From positions 1-45,507 of the IMG/VR virus record IMGVR_UViG_3300027917_000072: 45,507 nucleotides of DNA. One strand, 5' to 3'. The notes beneath the pieces were generated by a model. It was not told where the DNA came from, ran no database searches, and saw nothing but the letters and a program-made list of their open reading frames with translations. Each line of letters starts with the position of its first letter. The first letter of the stretch is position 1. A program made the position numbers and the translations under genes. Shown here piece after piece: positions 1 to 8,104 of this stretch. This stretch comes from a virus.

Positions 1-1
1 A

Positions 2-775
2 GCTTTGATACGAGAGTTGACAAAAGCAGTTGTCGCTCAAGATAAGTCAAAGCAAAGGAAGATTGTTAAGATCATCAGAGAGAACTTCAAAGGAAGAACT
101 CTTCTTGCAAAGGATCTTGAAGCATACAAGACTATTCTTGAATCAAAAGATCTTGATAAAAAGACTGCTGAAAAGCTCATCTTTGAGGCAAGAATGATTA
201 AGATGTCAATTAATCACAAGGTTCTCTTCGAAATGCAAAGCGAAGTCATTGATCTTATCAATAAAGAAGTCTCACCAGAAGTTTTCAACAACTTTGTTCC
301 GAACTACAAAGATTTAGCAACAGTCTTCCAGATTTTTCACCCAAGAACAAAAGCAAAGCAAAGAGTTCTTCTTGAAAACCAAGTCATTGAAAATATGCTC
401 TCCGGTGAAGCAAGAGATAGAGAAGCAATCAAACCAATTGATAACTTGACATACAAGACATTTGTTAAGAAGTTCAATGAAAAGTATGGCGAATCTCTCC
501 TCTCTGAACAAAAAGAACTTCTCAAGCATTATATTGGTTCCTTTTCTGATAATGGAATCGATCTTAAAGCTTTCTTGAACGAAGAGATTGACCGTTTGCG
601 TGAAGTTGTCGAAGGTTCGGCTCAACTTACAGAAGTCAAGCAAGATGAAGCAATCTTGGAGGGAACACAAAAAGTCCTCAATGTCATTAACGGCTTCAAA
701 CAGAGAGACATTGATAACAAGTTCATTCACGATGTTCTTAAAATCCAGAATCTTGCGAAGGAGATTGAAGAATAA
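2..775 (+). CDS. Unknown helical phage protein, 5' truncated
   Basis: The reading frame is open to the left edge of the window, so the true start lies upstream; the TTG at 5 is only a possible internal codon. The visible 257 residues are rich in Lys, Glu, Leu and Ile with no membrane segment, and look mostly alpha-helical. I recognise no motif. Its stop overlaps the next start by one base (TAATG at 773-777), so the two are translationally coupled. It sits upstream of the prohead protease, where T4-like phages keep portal and prohead-core genes, so a structural or head-assembly role is possible but not shown. Confidence 0.75.
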   Translation, partial: ALIRELTKAVVAQDKSKQRKIVKIIRENFKGRTLLAKDLEAYKTILESKDLDKKTAEKLIFEARMIKMSINHKVLFEMQSEVIDLINKEVSPEVFNNFVPNYKDLATVFQIFHPRTKAKQRVLLENQVIENMLSGEARDREAIKPIDNLTYKTFVKKFNEKYGESLLSEQKELLKHYIGSFSDNGIDLKAFLNEEIDRLREVVEGSAQLTEVKQDEAILEGTQKVLNVINGFKQRDIDNKFIHDVLKIQNLAKEIEE

Positions 776-1329
776 TGGCACTTATGACAGTCCGCGTTGG
801 TCAAGAACAGAAAGACAGGTTCGAGATCCAACTAGAAGCAAGAAAGTCTTTGGATGGCAATATTATGATTTTCGATCACAAAGAGATTGATATTGTTATA
901 ATGCCAAAGAAGAACAAGATTGTCACATTTGCCAAGAAAGAACCATCCGATTCTGTTTATGCCGCACAAGACCGATTTTTTGAGTTCATGAATACGAAGG
1001 GTCTTGTTCAATTTGGATCTGTTCGTGGCGGAAACATTTATGGCTCCATTGAGGGATTGATTTGTGAATCCGAGAACCCACAAAATAATCCTTTCGACTA
1101 TGCCCTTTACGGAATTTATCAATTTGTTCAGCAAGAAGCTCCATATTACAACTATCTTGAGAGCTATGAAGAAATGCTCGATGATTATTATACAGATCCA
1201 ACGAAGGAAGACTCCACAGAGCTTGGTGAAGTTCCACAAGCAACAGAGAAGGGCTCCATTCGCCCAGGATACTCATACGAGCCTTATTGGATGAGCTACA
1301 TGCTTGAAAATCTACAGAAGGAAGACTAA
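775..1329 (+). CDS. Unknown phage protein, acidic C-terminal half
   Basis: The 184-residue product has no motif I recognise. The N-terminal half looks beta-rich (an MTVRVGQ start, then a segment resembling FDHKEIDIVIMP), and the C-terminal half is rich in Tyr, Glu and Asp. There is no signal peptide or membrane segment. The start overlaps the previous stop (TAATG) and its own stop overlaps the next start in the same way at 1327-1331, so genes 1 to 3 form one coupled unit ahead of the head genes. Function unknown. Confidence 0.75.
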   Translation: MALMTVRVGQEQKDRFEIQLEARKSLDGNIMIFDHKEIDIVIMPKKNKIVTFAKKEPSDSVYAAQDRFFEFMNTKGLVQFGSVRGGNIYGSIEGLICESENPQNNPFDYALYGIYQFVQQEAPYYNYLESYEEMLDDYYTDPTKEDSTELGEVPQATEKGSIRPGYSYEPYWMSYMLENLQKED

Positions 1330-1655
1330 TGTCATTTATAGAATTGGCTTATTTTGTTTTGTCTGCTTATGGACTGACTCAGATTCTTTGTTATGGTAGA
1401 ATTTTTAATAGAATCAGACCAAGGGGCTATTTCTGGTCTTGTCCAATGTGTATTGGCTTTTGGGTCGGGATGTTTTTATGTGTCATTAATCCATTGACAC
1501 AACTATTTATGTTTGAGATCACAGTAGCAAACATAATGCTTTGTGGCTTCATAAGTTCTGGAACTTCTTATATCCTTAGTATGGTATTCGGAGATTCTGG
1601 ATTAAACTTGGAGACCAAGAATGTCACTCAAGAGATGGATGATTCGCGGAGTTAG
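1329..1655 (+). CDS. Small membrane protein with CPMC motif
   Basis: The 108-residue protein has three to four hydrophobic segments (about residues 4-20, 41-56, 57-70 and 71-88) and a SCPMCIGFWVG motif near residue 37. This resembles the CPxC-GFW signature of small bacterial membrane proteins of the DUF1360 type, a motif-level resemblance only. The start overlaps the preceding stop (TAATG). The last codons look shifted: after GATGAT the other frame continues with a convincing helical peptide up to the gp21 start (see 1643-1702). The annotated C-terminus may therefore be wrong, or the gene may carry a one-base indel. Confidence 0.7.
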   Translation: MSFIELAYFVLSAYGLTQILCYGRIFNRIRPRGYFWSCPMCIGFWVGMFLCVINPLTQLFMFEITVANIMLCGFISSGTSYILSMVFGDSGLNLETKNVTQEMDDSRS

Positions 1656-1702
1656 ACGCTGCAAAGCAGGCTGTTGACTACTTTAAAGAGGAAATAAAAT
1701 GA
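1643..1702 (+). other. Out-of-frame C-terminal tail of the membrane protein (apparent frameshift)
   Basis: In the -1 frame relative to the membrane-protein ORF, codons from 1643 read FAELDAAKQAVDYFKEEIK and end at TGA 1700-1702. That TGA overlaps the gp21 ATG at 1699 as ATGA, the coupling used throughout this genome. The peptide is amphipathic and has no start of its own. One extra T near 1640-1643 would join it smoothly to the upstream ORF. Either a real indel, a sequencing or assembly error, or a frameshift event would explain it. No classical slippery heptamer is visible. Confidence 0.45.
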
Positions 1703-2310
1703 GCAAAGTATTGCTAAGAGAATACTATGAACTTTGCGAAGGCGGAGTTTGTAGAGACCTTCTAACAGAAGAAGAAAAAAGAGATATTCAAGAAAACAAT
1801 GCCATGTATTTGACCGGGCTTATGCAACAGTGCGGAGTCAAAAACGGAAATGGCAGAGTTTACCCAGAAGATGTTCTTAAAAGAGAGATTGATGTTTATA
1901 AGAAACTCGTAAGAGAAAAGAGAGCACTCGGCGAACTCGATCACCCAGATGATTCTGTTATCAACCTTAAAAATGCTTCTCATATGGTTACAAACATTTG
2001 GATGGATGGACCAAAGGTCATGGGAACTGTCAAGGTCTTGAACACCCCATCAGGTCAGATTTTGAAATCTCTTGTCGATTCCGGGGTCAAGCTTGGTATT
2101 TCTTCCCGTGGTCTCGGCTCTGTTCGTGAGTCTATGCAAGGCACGATTGTTGAAGATGATTTCCAACTAATCTGCTTTGATTTTGTTTCTGAACCTTCAA
2201 CACCAAATGCCTTTATGGCACTTAAAGAAGGCAAGGAATACGACAAGCCAAATATTTTCACAAAAGCCGATAGAATTAATCGTGCTCTAAAACAAATCTT
2301 GGATGAATAA
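1699..2310 (+). CDS. 21: Prohead core protease (T4 gp21-like)
   Basis: Serine protease of the prohead-protease family (T4 gp21, MEROPS S78-like), which matures the capsid by cutting scaffold and capsid proteins inside the prohead. The 203-residue protein carries the family pattern: GELDHPDD around residue 79-85 supplies the likely catalytic His82, and the GISSRGLGS motif around 133-141 supplies the likely catalytic Ser135. Between them lies a conserved VMGTVKVLNTPSGQ stretch. The start has an AAAGAGG site at 1684-1690. It is followed directly by further head genes, gp22 and gp23, as in T4. The gp23 N-terminus contains an LRE/A sequence of the type T4 gp21 cleaves. Confidence 0.93.
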   Translation: MSKVLLREYYELCEGGVCRDLLTEEEKRDIQENNAMYLTGLMQQCGVKNGNGRVYPEDVLKREIDVYKKLVREKRALGELDHPDDSVINLKNASHMVTNIWMDGPKVMGTVKVLNTPSGQILKSLVDSGVKLGISSRGLGSVRESMQGTIVEDDFQLICFDFVSEPSTPNAFMALKEGKEYDKPNIFTKADRINRALKQILDE

Positions 2311-2745
2311 ATGAAAAAGAAAGAATTACAAGAAGTCTTAAAGCCACTTATTAAGCAATGCATCAAGGAAGTCATCTTCGAAGAAGGTGTTCTTTCTGGC
2401 ATCATTAAGGAAGTCGCCGTAGGAATTGGAAGCCAGACAATCGTGGAAGCACGCCAAGTCACCCCACAAACTCAGGCTACGCAGATTGAGCGTCAGCCAA
2501 TCCAAGACCATCAGTTGCAACAAGAAGCAAGAGCAGAGATGGCAAACAAGAGAAAGAGATTAGAAGAGGCAGTTGGAATCGGCTCCGTATTTGAAGGAAC
2601 GCAGCCGCTCTCTTCAGGTGGGACACCATCTGGTGATTCGAAGGTTTCAAGCCCTCTTTCGGCATATGCGCCAAACGATGCTGGTGTTGATATCAGCGGG
2701 ATTATGGCAATCGGTTCTGGACAGAACTGGAAGAAAATGATTTAA
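2311..2745 (+). CDS. Unknown head-region protein, possible core component
   Basis: The 144-residue protein begins with a charged helix (MKKKELQEVLKPLIKQCIKE), has a Gln/Glu/Arg-rich middle predicted to be coiled, and a low-complexity Ser/Gly tail ending in GQNWKKMI. It follows gp21 directly, with ATG next to the stop (TAAATG). A role as a minor prohead core protein comparable to T4 gp67/gp68 is suggested by position and composition only. The N-terminal helix is reminiscent of the short protein at 40547-40708 (MLIKEMIKEEM), but this may be convergent. Confidence 0.7.
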   Translation: MKKKELQEVLKPLIKQCIKEVIFEEGVLSGIIKEVAVGIGSQTIVEARQVTPQTQATQIERQPIQDHQLQQEARAEMANKRKRLEEAVGIGSVFEGTQPLSSGGTPSGDSKVSSPLSAYAPNDAGVDISGIMAIGSGQNWKKMI

Positions 2746-2756
2746 TTGGAGTTATA

Positions 2757-3071
2757 ATGTCTAACAGGACACACGGTAGAGAGCCCCAAACAAAGAGGGC
2801 AGTAAATGTTTCAGAAAAGCTGAGACACAAAAACGATTCAGTCGACAGAATGATTCGTCGTTTTTTGAGAAAAAGTAAGAAGCAAGATATCGTTAGAAAG
2901 TATCGTGCTCGTGGTGAGTTTGAAAAGCCCTCCGTCAAGAGAAGAATGGCAGGGAAGAGAAGACAAAAAGTTCTCGATAAACAACAACAAAGATATGAGC
3001 AAATGAGAGACGGCGGAGTTGGTACGGATGATAAACTTCCGAAACCAAAAGCTAAAAGAAGAAGAAGGTAG
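2757..3071 (+). CDS. rpsU: Ribosomal protein bS21-like
   Basis: A 104-residue, strongly basic protein. Residues about 20-70 follow the bS21 pattern: a short polar start, then DRMIRRFLRKSKK (compare bacterial FDxALRRFKRxxxK), then the FEKPSVKRR signature equivalent to bacterial YEKPxxxRKR, then a basic helical tail. bS21 binds the 30S platform next to the anti-Shine-Dalgarno end of 16S rRNA and affects initiation. Phage-encoded bS21 is known in aquatic phages. It lies between protease and scaffold genes, has a GGAG site at 2748-2751, and extends beyond the usual roughly 70 residues with an Arg/Lys tail. An alternative is a basic core protein that mimics bS21. Confidence 0.72.
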   Translation: MSNRTHGREPQTKRAVNVSEKLRHKNDSVDRMIRRFLRKSKKQDIVRKYRARGEFEKPSVKRRMAGKRRQKVLDKQQQRYEQMRDGGVGTDDKLPKPKAKRRRR

Positions 3072-3110
3072 GCGATTACCTTAAATGTTTCCAAATCGTT
3101 GAATAGTATC

Positions 3111-3136
3111 ATTATAAAAAAACGTCTTTTTATAAT
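3111..3136 (+). terminator. AT-only perfect hairpin in the gap before gp22
   Basis: ATTATAAAAA at 3111-3120 pairs with TTTTTATAAT at 3127-3136 around a six-base AACGTC loop, giving a perfect 10-bp A/U stem. It lies in the 112-base gap between the bS21 gene and gp22. The 3' arm is U-rich, so it could act as a weak terminator or processing site, but the lack of G/C pairs makes terminator function uncertain. Confidence 0.4.
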
Positions 3137-3144
3137 TTCCATAA

Positions 3145-3151
3145 CTATTTA
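3145..3151 (+). promoter_or_regulatory. CTATTTA element upstream of gp22 (candidate late promoter)
   Basis: CTATTTA lies 38 bases before the gp22 ATG, within ACTATTTATTTTTGAAC. The same heptamer or CTACTTA recurs 27-47 bases upstream of several structural genes. The following ATTTTTGAAC is almost repeated at 9327-9337 in the leader of the giant fibre gene. A role as phage late-promoter core is inferred from recurrence only. Confidence 0.4.
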
Positions 3152-3182
3152 TTTTTGAACCATTTTATAAGGGGAAGTCTCT

Positions 3183-4157
3183 ATGTCTTCATTGTTAGAA
3201 CAAGCAATCATTGACGCCGCTGCGCTTAAAGATGCGGCAATCAAAAACGCAGAATCTGCTCTTTTGGATAAGTATTCCAATGATATTCGCGAAGCAGTTG
3301 AAAATCTTCTAGAACAAGAAGAAGAGGTAGGCGCTGAAGCCGAAACTGTATCTGGCGATATCCCCCTCGCTGCTGACCCCGAAGAGGAAGATTCTGACGA
3401 AGAAATGATTACTCTTGATATGGAAGAGCTTCAAAGAATGGCAGACACATTGGCTGCCGAAGACGAAAGTCTTATGGGAGAGCCAGTCTCTCATGAAGCC
3501 GCAGCAGAAGAAACACTTGCCCCACCACCAGAAGTAAGTGATGAAGTGGCTCCTGTTGATGTCGCTGTTGCCCTTGAGGAAGAAATTGACACAGTAGACC
3601 TTGAGGCAATCATCGAAGAATTGATTGTCGACATTGAGCCACAAAAGGACGGCTGGGTCGGAACCCCTGATGATATTATGGACTTCAAGCAAGAACTTGA
3701 AATGGCACGTATGGCTTCTACAAAGGCACAAGAAGAAAACGAAGCACTTGTTGCAGCCAACAAAGAGTTGACAAAAGAAAACAAAGACCTCAGAACTAAG
3801 TTTTCTACTTTGATCGACTCAGTTAACACTTTAAAGGAAAGCATGGAAAAGGTTAATCTTTCCAATGCTCGACTTGTTTATACGAACAAGACTTTGACAA
3901 ACCGCTCCCTGAATGAGCGACAAAAGAATAAAATTGTTGATGCTTTGTCAGAGGCACGTTCGGTTGAAGAAGCAAAGGTAATCTTCGAGACTCTAGAAAA
4001 CGCAGTGGGCAGTGTTGTAGGTAAGGCACAGCCACAATCACTTCGTGAGACTATTGAAAGACCCTCTGCCAACTTGCCTAGAAGAGCGGACAGGGCTGTT
4101 GAACGTCCAGCAATGGATAGAATGCAGATTCTGGCCGGTATTAAATCACACAAATAA
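3183..4157 (+). CDS. 22: Prohead scaffold / core protein (T4 gp22-like)
   Basis: The 324-residue protein is very acidic in its first half (EEEDSDEEM-type runs) and has a long coiled coil around residues 165-235, rich in Ala, Lys, Glu and Asn. A basic C-terminal segment follows and ends in a short helix (AGIKSHK). This composition and its place directly before the major capsid gene match T4 gp22, the internal scaffold on which the prohead forms and which gp21 then degrades. The start has AAGGGGAAG at 3169-3177. Assignment rests on position and architecture more than sequence identity. Confidence 0.85.
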   Translation: MSSLLEQAIIDAAALKDAAIKNAESALLDKYSNDIREAVENLLEQEEEVGAEAETVSGDIPLAADPEEEDSDEEMITLDMEELQRMADTLAAEDESLMGEPVSHEAAAEETLAPPPEVSDEVAPVDVAVALEEEIDTVDLEAIIEELIVDIEPQKDGWVGTPDDIMDFKQELEMARMASTKAQEENEALVAANKELTKENKDLRTKFSTLIDSVNTLKESMEKVNLSNARLVYTNKTLTNRSLNERQKNKIVDALSEARSVEEAKVIFETLENAVGSVVGKAQPQSLRETIERPSANLPRRADRAVERPAMDRMQILAGIKSHK

Positions 4158-4178
4158 CCCTTATAGGAGAAATTAAAA

Positions 4179-5858
4179 ATGTCTATTCTTGAAAAACTTA
4201 CAGAAGGCATCGTTCGTAGAGATCTCTCCAAAGAAGGTGCTGCTCTTCTCTCCAAGTGGGAAAAGACAGGTCTTCTTGAAGGTCTCACAGACGAAAGAAC
4301 TCGTCATGGTATGGCGTCCCTTCTTGAAAACCAAGCTAAGGAACTTCTTCGTGAAGCTTCTTCCATGGCTGGTGGCGACGTTGAAGGTTTTGCTTCTGTC
4401 GCATTCCCAATCGTCCGTCGTGTCTTCGGCGGCTTGATCGCAAACGACCTCGTTTCCGTTCAACCAATGAGCCTCCCATCTGGTCTCATTTTCTTCCTTG
4501 ATTTCCAACTTGAGCGTAATCGTCTTTCTGCTGAAGCAGGCGATTCCGTCTACGGCGGCGGCGTTGTTGGTTCTCAAATCACAGGTGGTGTTTCCTTGGC
4601 AGGTCGTGAAGCAGAAAAGAGCTTCTACGCACTTAACAATGGTTACTCTTCCCCAACAGGTTCCGCATCAGTAACTTTCACAGTTATTGCTTCTGGTACT
4701 GTTGGTTCAGCATCTGCTGGTGATGACGTTGATCGTCTTGTCCGCTTCGATCCAGATCTTCTTGGTACCTCCGTTGCTGTTGGTACAGTTGCGCTTTCCA
4801 CTCTTACAGGTGGACAGTTCAACATCAAGGATTATGTCACAATCACTGCTACTGATGGTGGCGTCGTTGAAACAGGAATGGTTCGTCGTCTTACACGCGA
4901 TGCTGACGCACAAGATATTGCTGCTGGCGCTTCCGCTGGTGACCTTATCGTTGTCATGACTGGTTCTTCTATCGCTAATGCTTCCTCTTCCATGGATTCA
5001 GTCGACGGCGCTTCCTTCGTCATCGATGACAATTTCCAAGGTGCTGGTATCGGCGCAGTTGTCGGTGCGGCAACATGGGGTCTCGAAAACAACGAAGCAA
5101 TCCCAGAAATCGACATCAAGGTTGATTCCGTCTCCGTCACAGCGAAGACCAAGAAGCTTAAGGCTAAGTGGACACCAGAATTGGCACAAGACCTTAATGC
5201 TTATCACAACCTTGACGCAGAAGTTGAGTTGACTTCTGTTCTTTCCGAGCACATCGCTCTTGAAATCGACCAAGAAATCCTTGAAGATCTCGTCAAGGGT
5301 GGTACTGCTGCTAAGTTGTACTGGTCCAGACTTCCAGGTAAGTTCGTTAACCGCGAAACAGGTGCGGCGCTTGACGCAACATCTCTCGGTTACCCAGACT
5401 TCACTGGCAACGTCTCCGAGTGGTATGAGACACTTGTTGAAACCATCAACGATGTTTCTGCACAAATTCACCGCAAGACACTTCGCGGTGGCGCTAACTT
5501 CATCGTCGTCTCCCCAGAGATTGCTAACCTTCTTGAGTTCACCGCTGGTTTCCGTGGTGCTGTCACTCACGAAGACGCACGCGGTACAGTTGGCGCAGTT
5601 AGAGTTGGTAACTTGAGCAAGAAGTTCGACGTTTACGTTGATCCATACTTCCCAAGAAACGTTGTTCTTTGCGGTCGTAAGGGCGCTTCCTTCCTTGAAA
5701 GCGGCTACGTCTATGCTCCATACGTTCCACTCCAAATGACACCGACAATCTTCGGCACCGAGGACTTCGTACCTCGTAAGGGCGTCATGACACGCTATGC
5801 TAAGAAGATGGTCCGTCCAGATATGTACGGATTGGTTATCTGCCAAGATCTCGTCTGA
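4179..5858 (+). CDS. 23: Major capsid protein (T4 gp23-like)
   Basis: A 559-residue HK97-fold capsid protein of the T4 gp23 type. Diagnostic stretches include ENQAKELLREASSMAGGD (about 50-67), VAFPIVRRVFGGLIANDLVS and QPMSLPSGLIFFLDFQ near the N-terminus. The C-terminal half carries a HRKTLRGGANFIVVSPEIA segment and ends with a long basic and aromatic tail. An LRE/A site at about residue 59/60 fits the gp21 maturation consensus, close to T4's cleavage position. Residues about 125-290 form a Gly/Ser/Thr/Val-rich region that may be an inserted domain. It has a strong TAGGAG site at 4164-4169 and a terminator downstream at 5884. Confidence 0.95.
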   Translation: MSILEKLTEGIVRRDLSKEGAALLSKWEKTGLLEGLTDERTRHGMASLLENQAKELLREASSMAGGDVEGFASVAFPIVRRVFGGLIANDLVSVQPMSLPSGLIFFLDFQLERNRLSAEAGDSVYGGGVVGSQITGGVSLAGREAEKSFYALNNGYSSPTGSASVTFTVIASGTVGSASAGDDVDRLVRFDPDLLGTSVAVGTVALSTLTGGQFNIKDYVTITATDGGVVETGMVRRLTRDADAQDIAAGASAGDLIVVMTGSSIANASSSMDSVDGASFVIDDNFQGAGIGAVVGAATWGLENNEAIPEIDIKVDSVSVTAKTKKLKAKWTPELAQDLNAYHNLDAEVELTSVLSEHIALEIDQEILEDLVKGGTAAKLYWSRLPGKFVNRETGAALDATSLGYPDFTGNVSEWYETLVETINDVSAQIHRKTLRGGANFIVVSPEIANLLEFTAGFRGAVTHEDARGTVGAVRVGNLSKKFDVYVDPYFPRNVVLCGRKGASFLESGYVYAPYVPLQMTPTIFGTEDFVPRKGVMTRYAKKMVRPDMYGLVICQDLV

Positions 5859-5883
5859 TCTTAGCGTAACGTAGTCACAACAG

Positions 5884-5910
5884 CCCTCCCACTTATTGTG
5901 GGGGGGTTTT
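5884..5910 (+). terminator. Rho-independent terminator after gp23
   Basis: CCCTCCCAC at 5884-5892 pairs with GTGGGGGGG at 5898-5906 (9 bp with one T-G pair, loop TTATT), followed by TTTTGTTGTTT. It sits 26 bases after the capsid stop. The stem is nearly the same as that of the terminator at 14300, so the same element bounds the neck/whisker block on both sides. Confidence 0.88.
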
Positions 5911-5923
5911 GTTGTTTGAGGCA

Positions 5924-5930
5924 CTACTTA
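5924..5930 (+). promoter_or_regulatory. CTACTTA element upstream of gp13 gene
   Basis: CTACTTA lies 28 bases before the ATG at 5952 and directly after the gp23 terminator, in the order expected for terminator then promoter. It is a C variant of the recurring CTATTTA element; the contexts ACTACTTA at 14337 and CTACTTAGG at 34528 are similar. Confidence 0.4.
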
Positions 5931-5951
5931 GTGTTAGGAGAAATTTTACCC

Positions 5952-7223
5952 ATGGCTCTTCCCGTTCTTACTCCCGCTAGTCAAATGAGCAAATCTATTC
6001 TTGCTCCAACCGGAACCTATTCAGAGGTCGCCGATTCACTTCCTTTTGGCATTTATGCAAGTTCATCAGCATTTATCTCTGGCGCTGTTGACCAAGTTGC
6101 CTACACTTATAAGAAACTTGGTGGAGACGTTCTTGATATCGAGCTAAAAACAACAAACGTTTATGCCAATTATGAAGAAGCTTGTTTAGAATACAGTTAT
6201 CTTATCAACCTTCATCAGTCTAAGAATATCCTTTCCGATGTCCTTGGGCAAGCCACAGGTACTTTTGATGAGGATGGTAATCTTGTATCGGGACCAGAAG
6301 GCGTTAACCTTAAGTATCCAAGAACCATGTTTGAATATGCTCGCCGAGTTGGTGATGGGTTCTCCTTTGAAGCAGGTATCGGTGGAACAATTCCAATTTA
6401 TTCCGCTTCTTTTAGGGTGAACAATCAACAACAAGATTACGACCTTCAAGCTATTTTATCACAATCCTCCGCTACAGGAATTGACCCTGCTGGCGGCGCT
6501 GGCGCTCCATATCAAGGTGTTGTCGGAGATAGCAGAGTTATTGTTAAGAAAGTATTTTACAAAACCCCAGGCGCAATGTGGCGCTTCTTTGGTTATTATG
6601 GCGGCTTGAATGTTGTGGGCAACTTGAATAACTATGGTCAGTATACAGATGATTCAACATTTGAGATTGTTCCAGTGTGGCAAAACAAGCTTCAAGCCAT
6701 GGCTTACGAAGATCACTTGTATACAAGATTGTCTCACTATTCTTTCGAGCTAAAAGACAATAAGCTTAGGCTTTTCCCAGCACCAGAAACATTCAGTGAC
6801 CAACAATATATGTGGGTTGAGTTTTCTGTTATTCCAAATAGCTGGGATGAAAACCCAGAGTATAATACGGGTACAGAAGGAATTAACAATATCAACACAC
6901 TTCCGTTTGATAACATTCCATATGAGAACATCAATGCGATTGGTAAGCAATGGATTCGCAGATTTGCACTTGCTCTCTCAAAGGAGACACTTGGTCAAAT
7001 TAGAGGGAAGTTTACTTCAATTCCAATCCCAGGCGAATCTGTAAATCTTAATGCTGACGCCCTCTTAAGTCAAGCAAAAGAAGAACAAGATATGTTAAGA
7101 AATGAGCTTAAAGATATTTTGGATCAACTAACCTATACAGAGATAGCTAAGTCGGACGCTGAAAAGGTTAATGCCATTGAAGATATACAAAAGAAAATGC
7201 CAAACTTTATTTATCAAGGTTAA
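5952..7223 (+). CDS. 13: Neck / head completion protein (T4 gp13-like)
   Basis: The ATG at 5952 is preferred over an upstream in-frame codon at 5898 because TTAGGAG at 5934-5940 lies just before it and the upstream codons overlap the terminator. The 423-residue product carries, near its C-terminus, the neck-protein stretch IGKQWIRRFALALSKETLGQIRGK, followed by IPIPGESVNLNADALLSQ and a helical EEQDMLRNELKDIL. This is typical of gp13-type proteins, which close the DNA-filled head beneath the portal. It is longer than T4 gp13 (309 residues). It begins the block of neck genes whose order here is 13, 15, 14. Confidence 0.8.
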   Translation: MALPVLTPASQMSKSILAPTGTYSEVADSLPFGIYASSSAFISGAVDQVAYTYKKLGGDVLDIELKTTNVYANYEEACLEYSYLINLHQSKNILSDVLGQATGTFDEDGNLVSGPEGVNLKYPRTMFEYARRVGDGFSFEAGIGGTIPIYSASFRVNNQQQDYDLQAILSQSSATGIDPAGGAGAPYQGVVGDSRVIVKKVFYKTPGAMWRFFGYYGGLNVVGNLNNYGQYTDDSTFEIVPVWQNKLQAMAYEDHLYTRLSHYSFELKDNKLRLFPAPETFSDQQYMWVEFSVIPNSWDENPEYNTGTEGINNINTLPFDNIPYENINAIGKQWIRRFALALSKETLGQIRGKFTSIPIPGESVNLNADALLSQAKEEQDMLRNELKDILDQLTYTEIAKSDAEKVNAIEDIQKKMPNFIYQG

Positions 7224-7231
7224 TATAATAT

Positions 7232-8104
7232 ATGTCAAGCGAAAAAGAACAATTTGCCGGTTATAGACCTTACTTTGGAGAGGAAAAGCAAACTCAAGAT
7301 CCAAACGTAAGAGAAGTCTCTATTATGCCATCTACGATAGAAACGATTGATTTGGCTCTTTATGAATGGCTCAATGAAGAGCTTGATATTTTCTGTACTA
7401 CAAACGAAGGGTGGAAAAAAGTTCCTCTTATCTGGTCAATGCCAGAAAGATCTTTTCAAATCAAAGACAACAAAGATTTAAGAAACAGAAAAAATGTTTT
7501 CACTTTCCCGGTTATTTCAGTTGAGCGCAACTCTGTTATAAAAGATCCAAACATGAAAGGTGTTGCTTGGTCTCATCTTCCAAGATATAATGATGCTAGA
7601 GGCGGCACAATTCAAGTTGCCAGATTCATCAATCAAGATAAGACATCAAACTTTGCCAATGCTACATCGAAAAGAAGATACGGTCAAATAAACTTTCCAT
7701 TCAAAAATAAGAAGGTTGTTTACCAGACTGTGACAATGCCAATCCCAACTTATGTTGTCGCAAATTATGTTGTAACAATTCAAACAGAATTCCAACAACA
7801 AATGAATGAAATATTCACTCCATTTATGACAACAACGGGCCAGATTAATAACTTTTTTATTCATCACGATGGACACAAGTTTGAAGGCTTTATTGAGAAC
7901 GACTTTTCAATTGATAACAATTTATCAAATCTTGACCAAGAAGAAAGAACATTTAAAACAACAATTAACTTGAAGATTTTAGGATACCTCCTTGGGTCAG
8001 GCAAGAACGATGACCAACCAAAGCTTACAATTCGTGAAAACGCTGTTGAAGTTAAGATTCCAAGAGAAAGAGTTATATATGGAGATAAGAGGGAGAGAGA
8101 TTAA
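7232..8104 (+). CDS. 15: Tail terminator / sheath completion protein (T4 gp15-like)
   Basis: The 290-residue protein fits gp15, the hexameric ring that caps the tail tube and stabilises the contracted sheath at the head-proximal end. Features include a KVPLIWSMPERSFQ segment with a following FPVISVERNSV (about residues 67-100), then VTMPIPTYVVANYVVTIQTEF (about 166-186) and the ring-forming MNEIFTPFMT helix. Length is close to T4 gp15 (272). Its stop overlaps the gp14-like start (TAATG). The order 13-15-14 differs from T4's 13-14-15. Confidence 0.75.
   Translation: MSSEKEQFAGYRPYFGEEKQTQDPNVREVSIMPSTIETIDLALYEWLNEELDIFCTTNEGWKKVPLIWSMPERSFQIKDNKDLRNRKNVFTFPVISVERNSVIKDPNMKGVAWSHLPRYNDARGGTIQVARFINQDKTSNFANATSKRRYGQINFPFKNKKVVYQTVTMPIPTYVVANYVVTIQTEFQQQMNEIFTPFMTTTGQINNFFIHHDGHKFEGFIENDFSIDNNLSNLDQEERTFKTTINLKILGYLLGSGKNDDQPKLTIRENAVEVKIPRERVIYGDKRERD

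Noticed and set aside
446-475. TTGACA near the left edge as a promoter
   Set aside because: No -10-like hexamer at 16-18 bp; lies inside coding sequence.
1502-1508. CTATTTA inside the membrane-protein gene as a late element
   Set aside because: It is in coding sequence with no start nearby; kept as evidence that background hits occur.
4998-5924. 308-residue minus-strand open frame opposite gp23
   Set aside because: It covers the conserved capsid gene and its terminator; no other minus-strand gene exists in the window.
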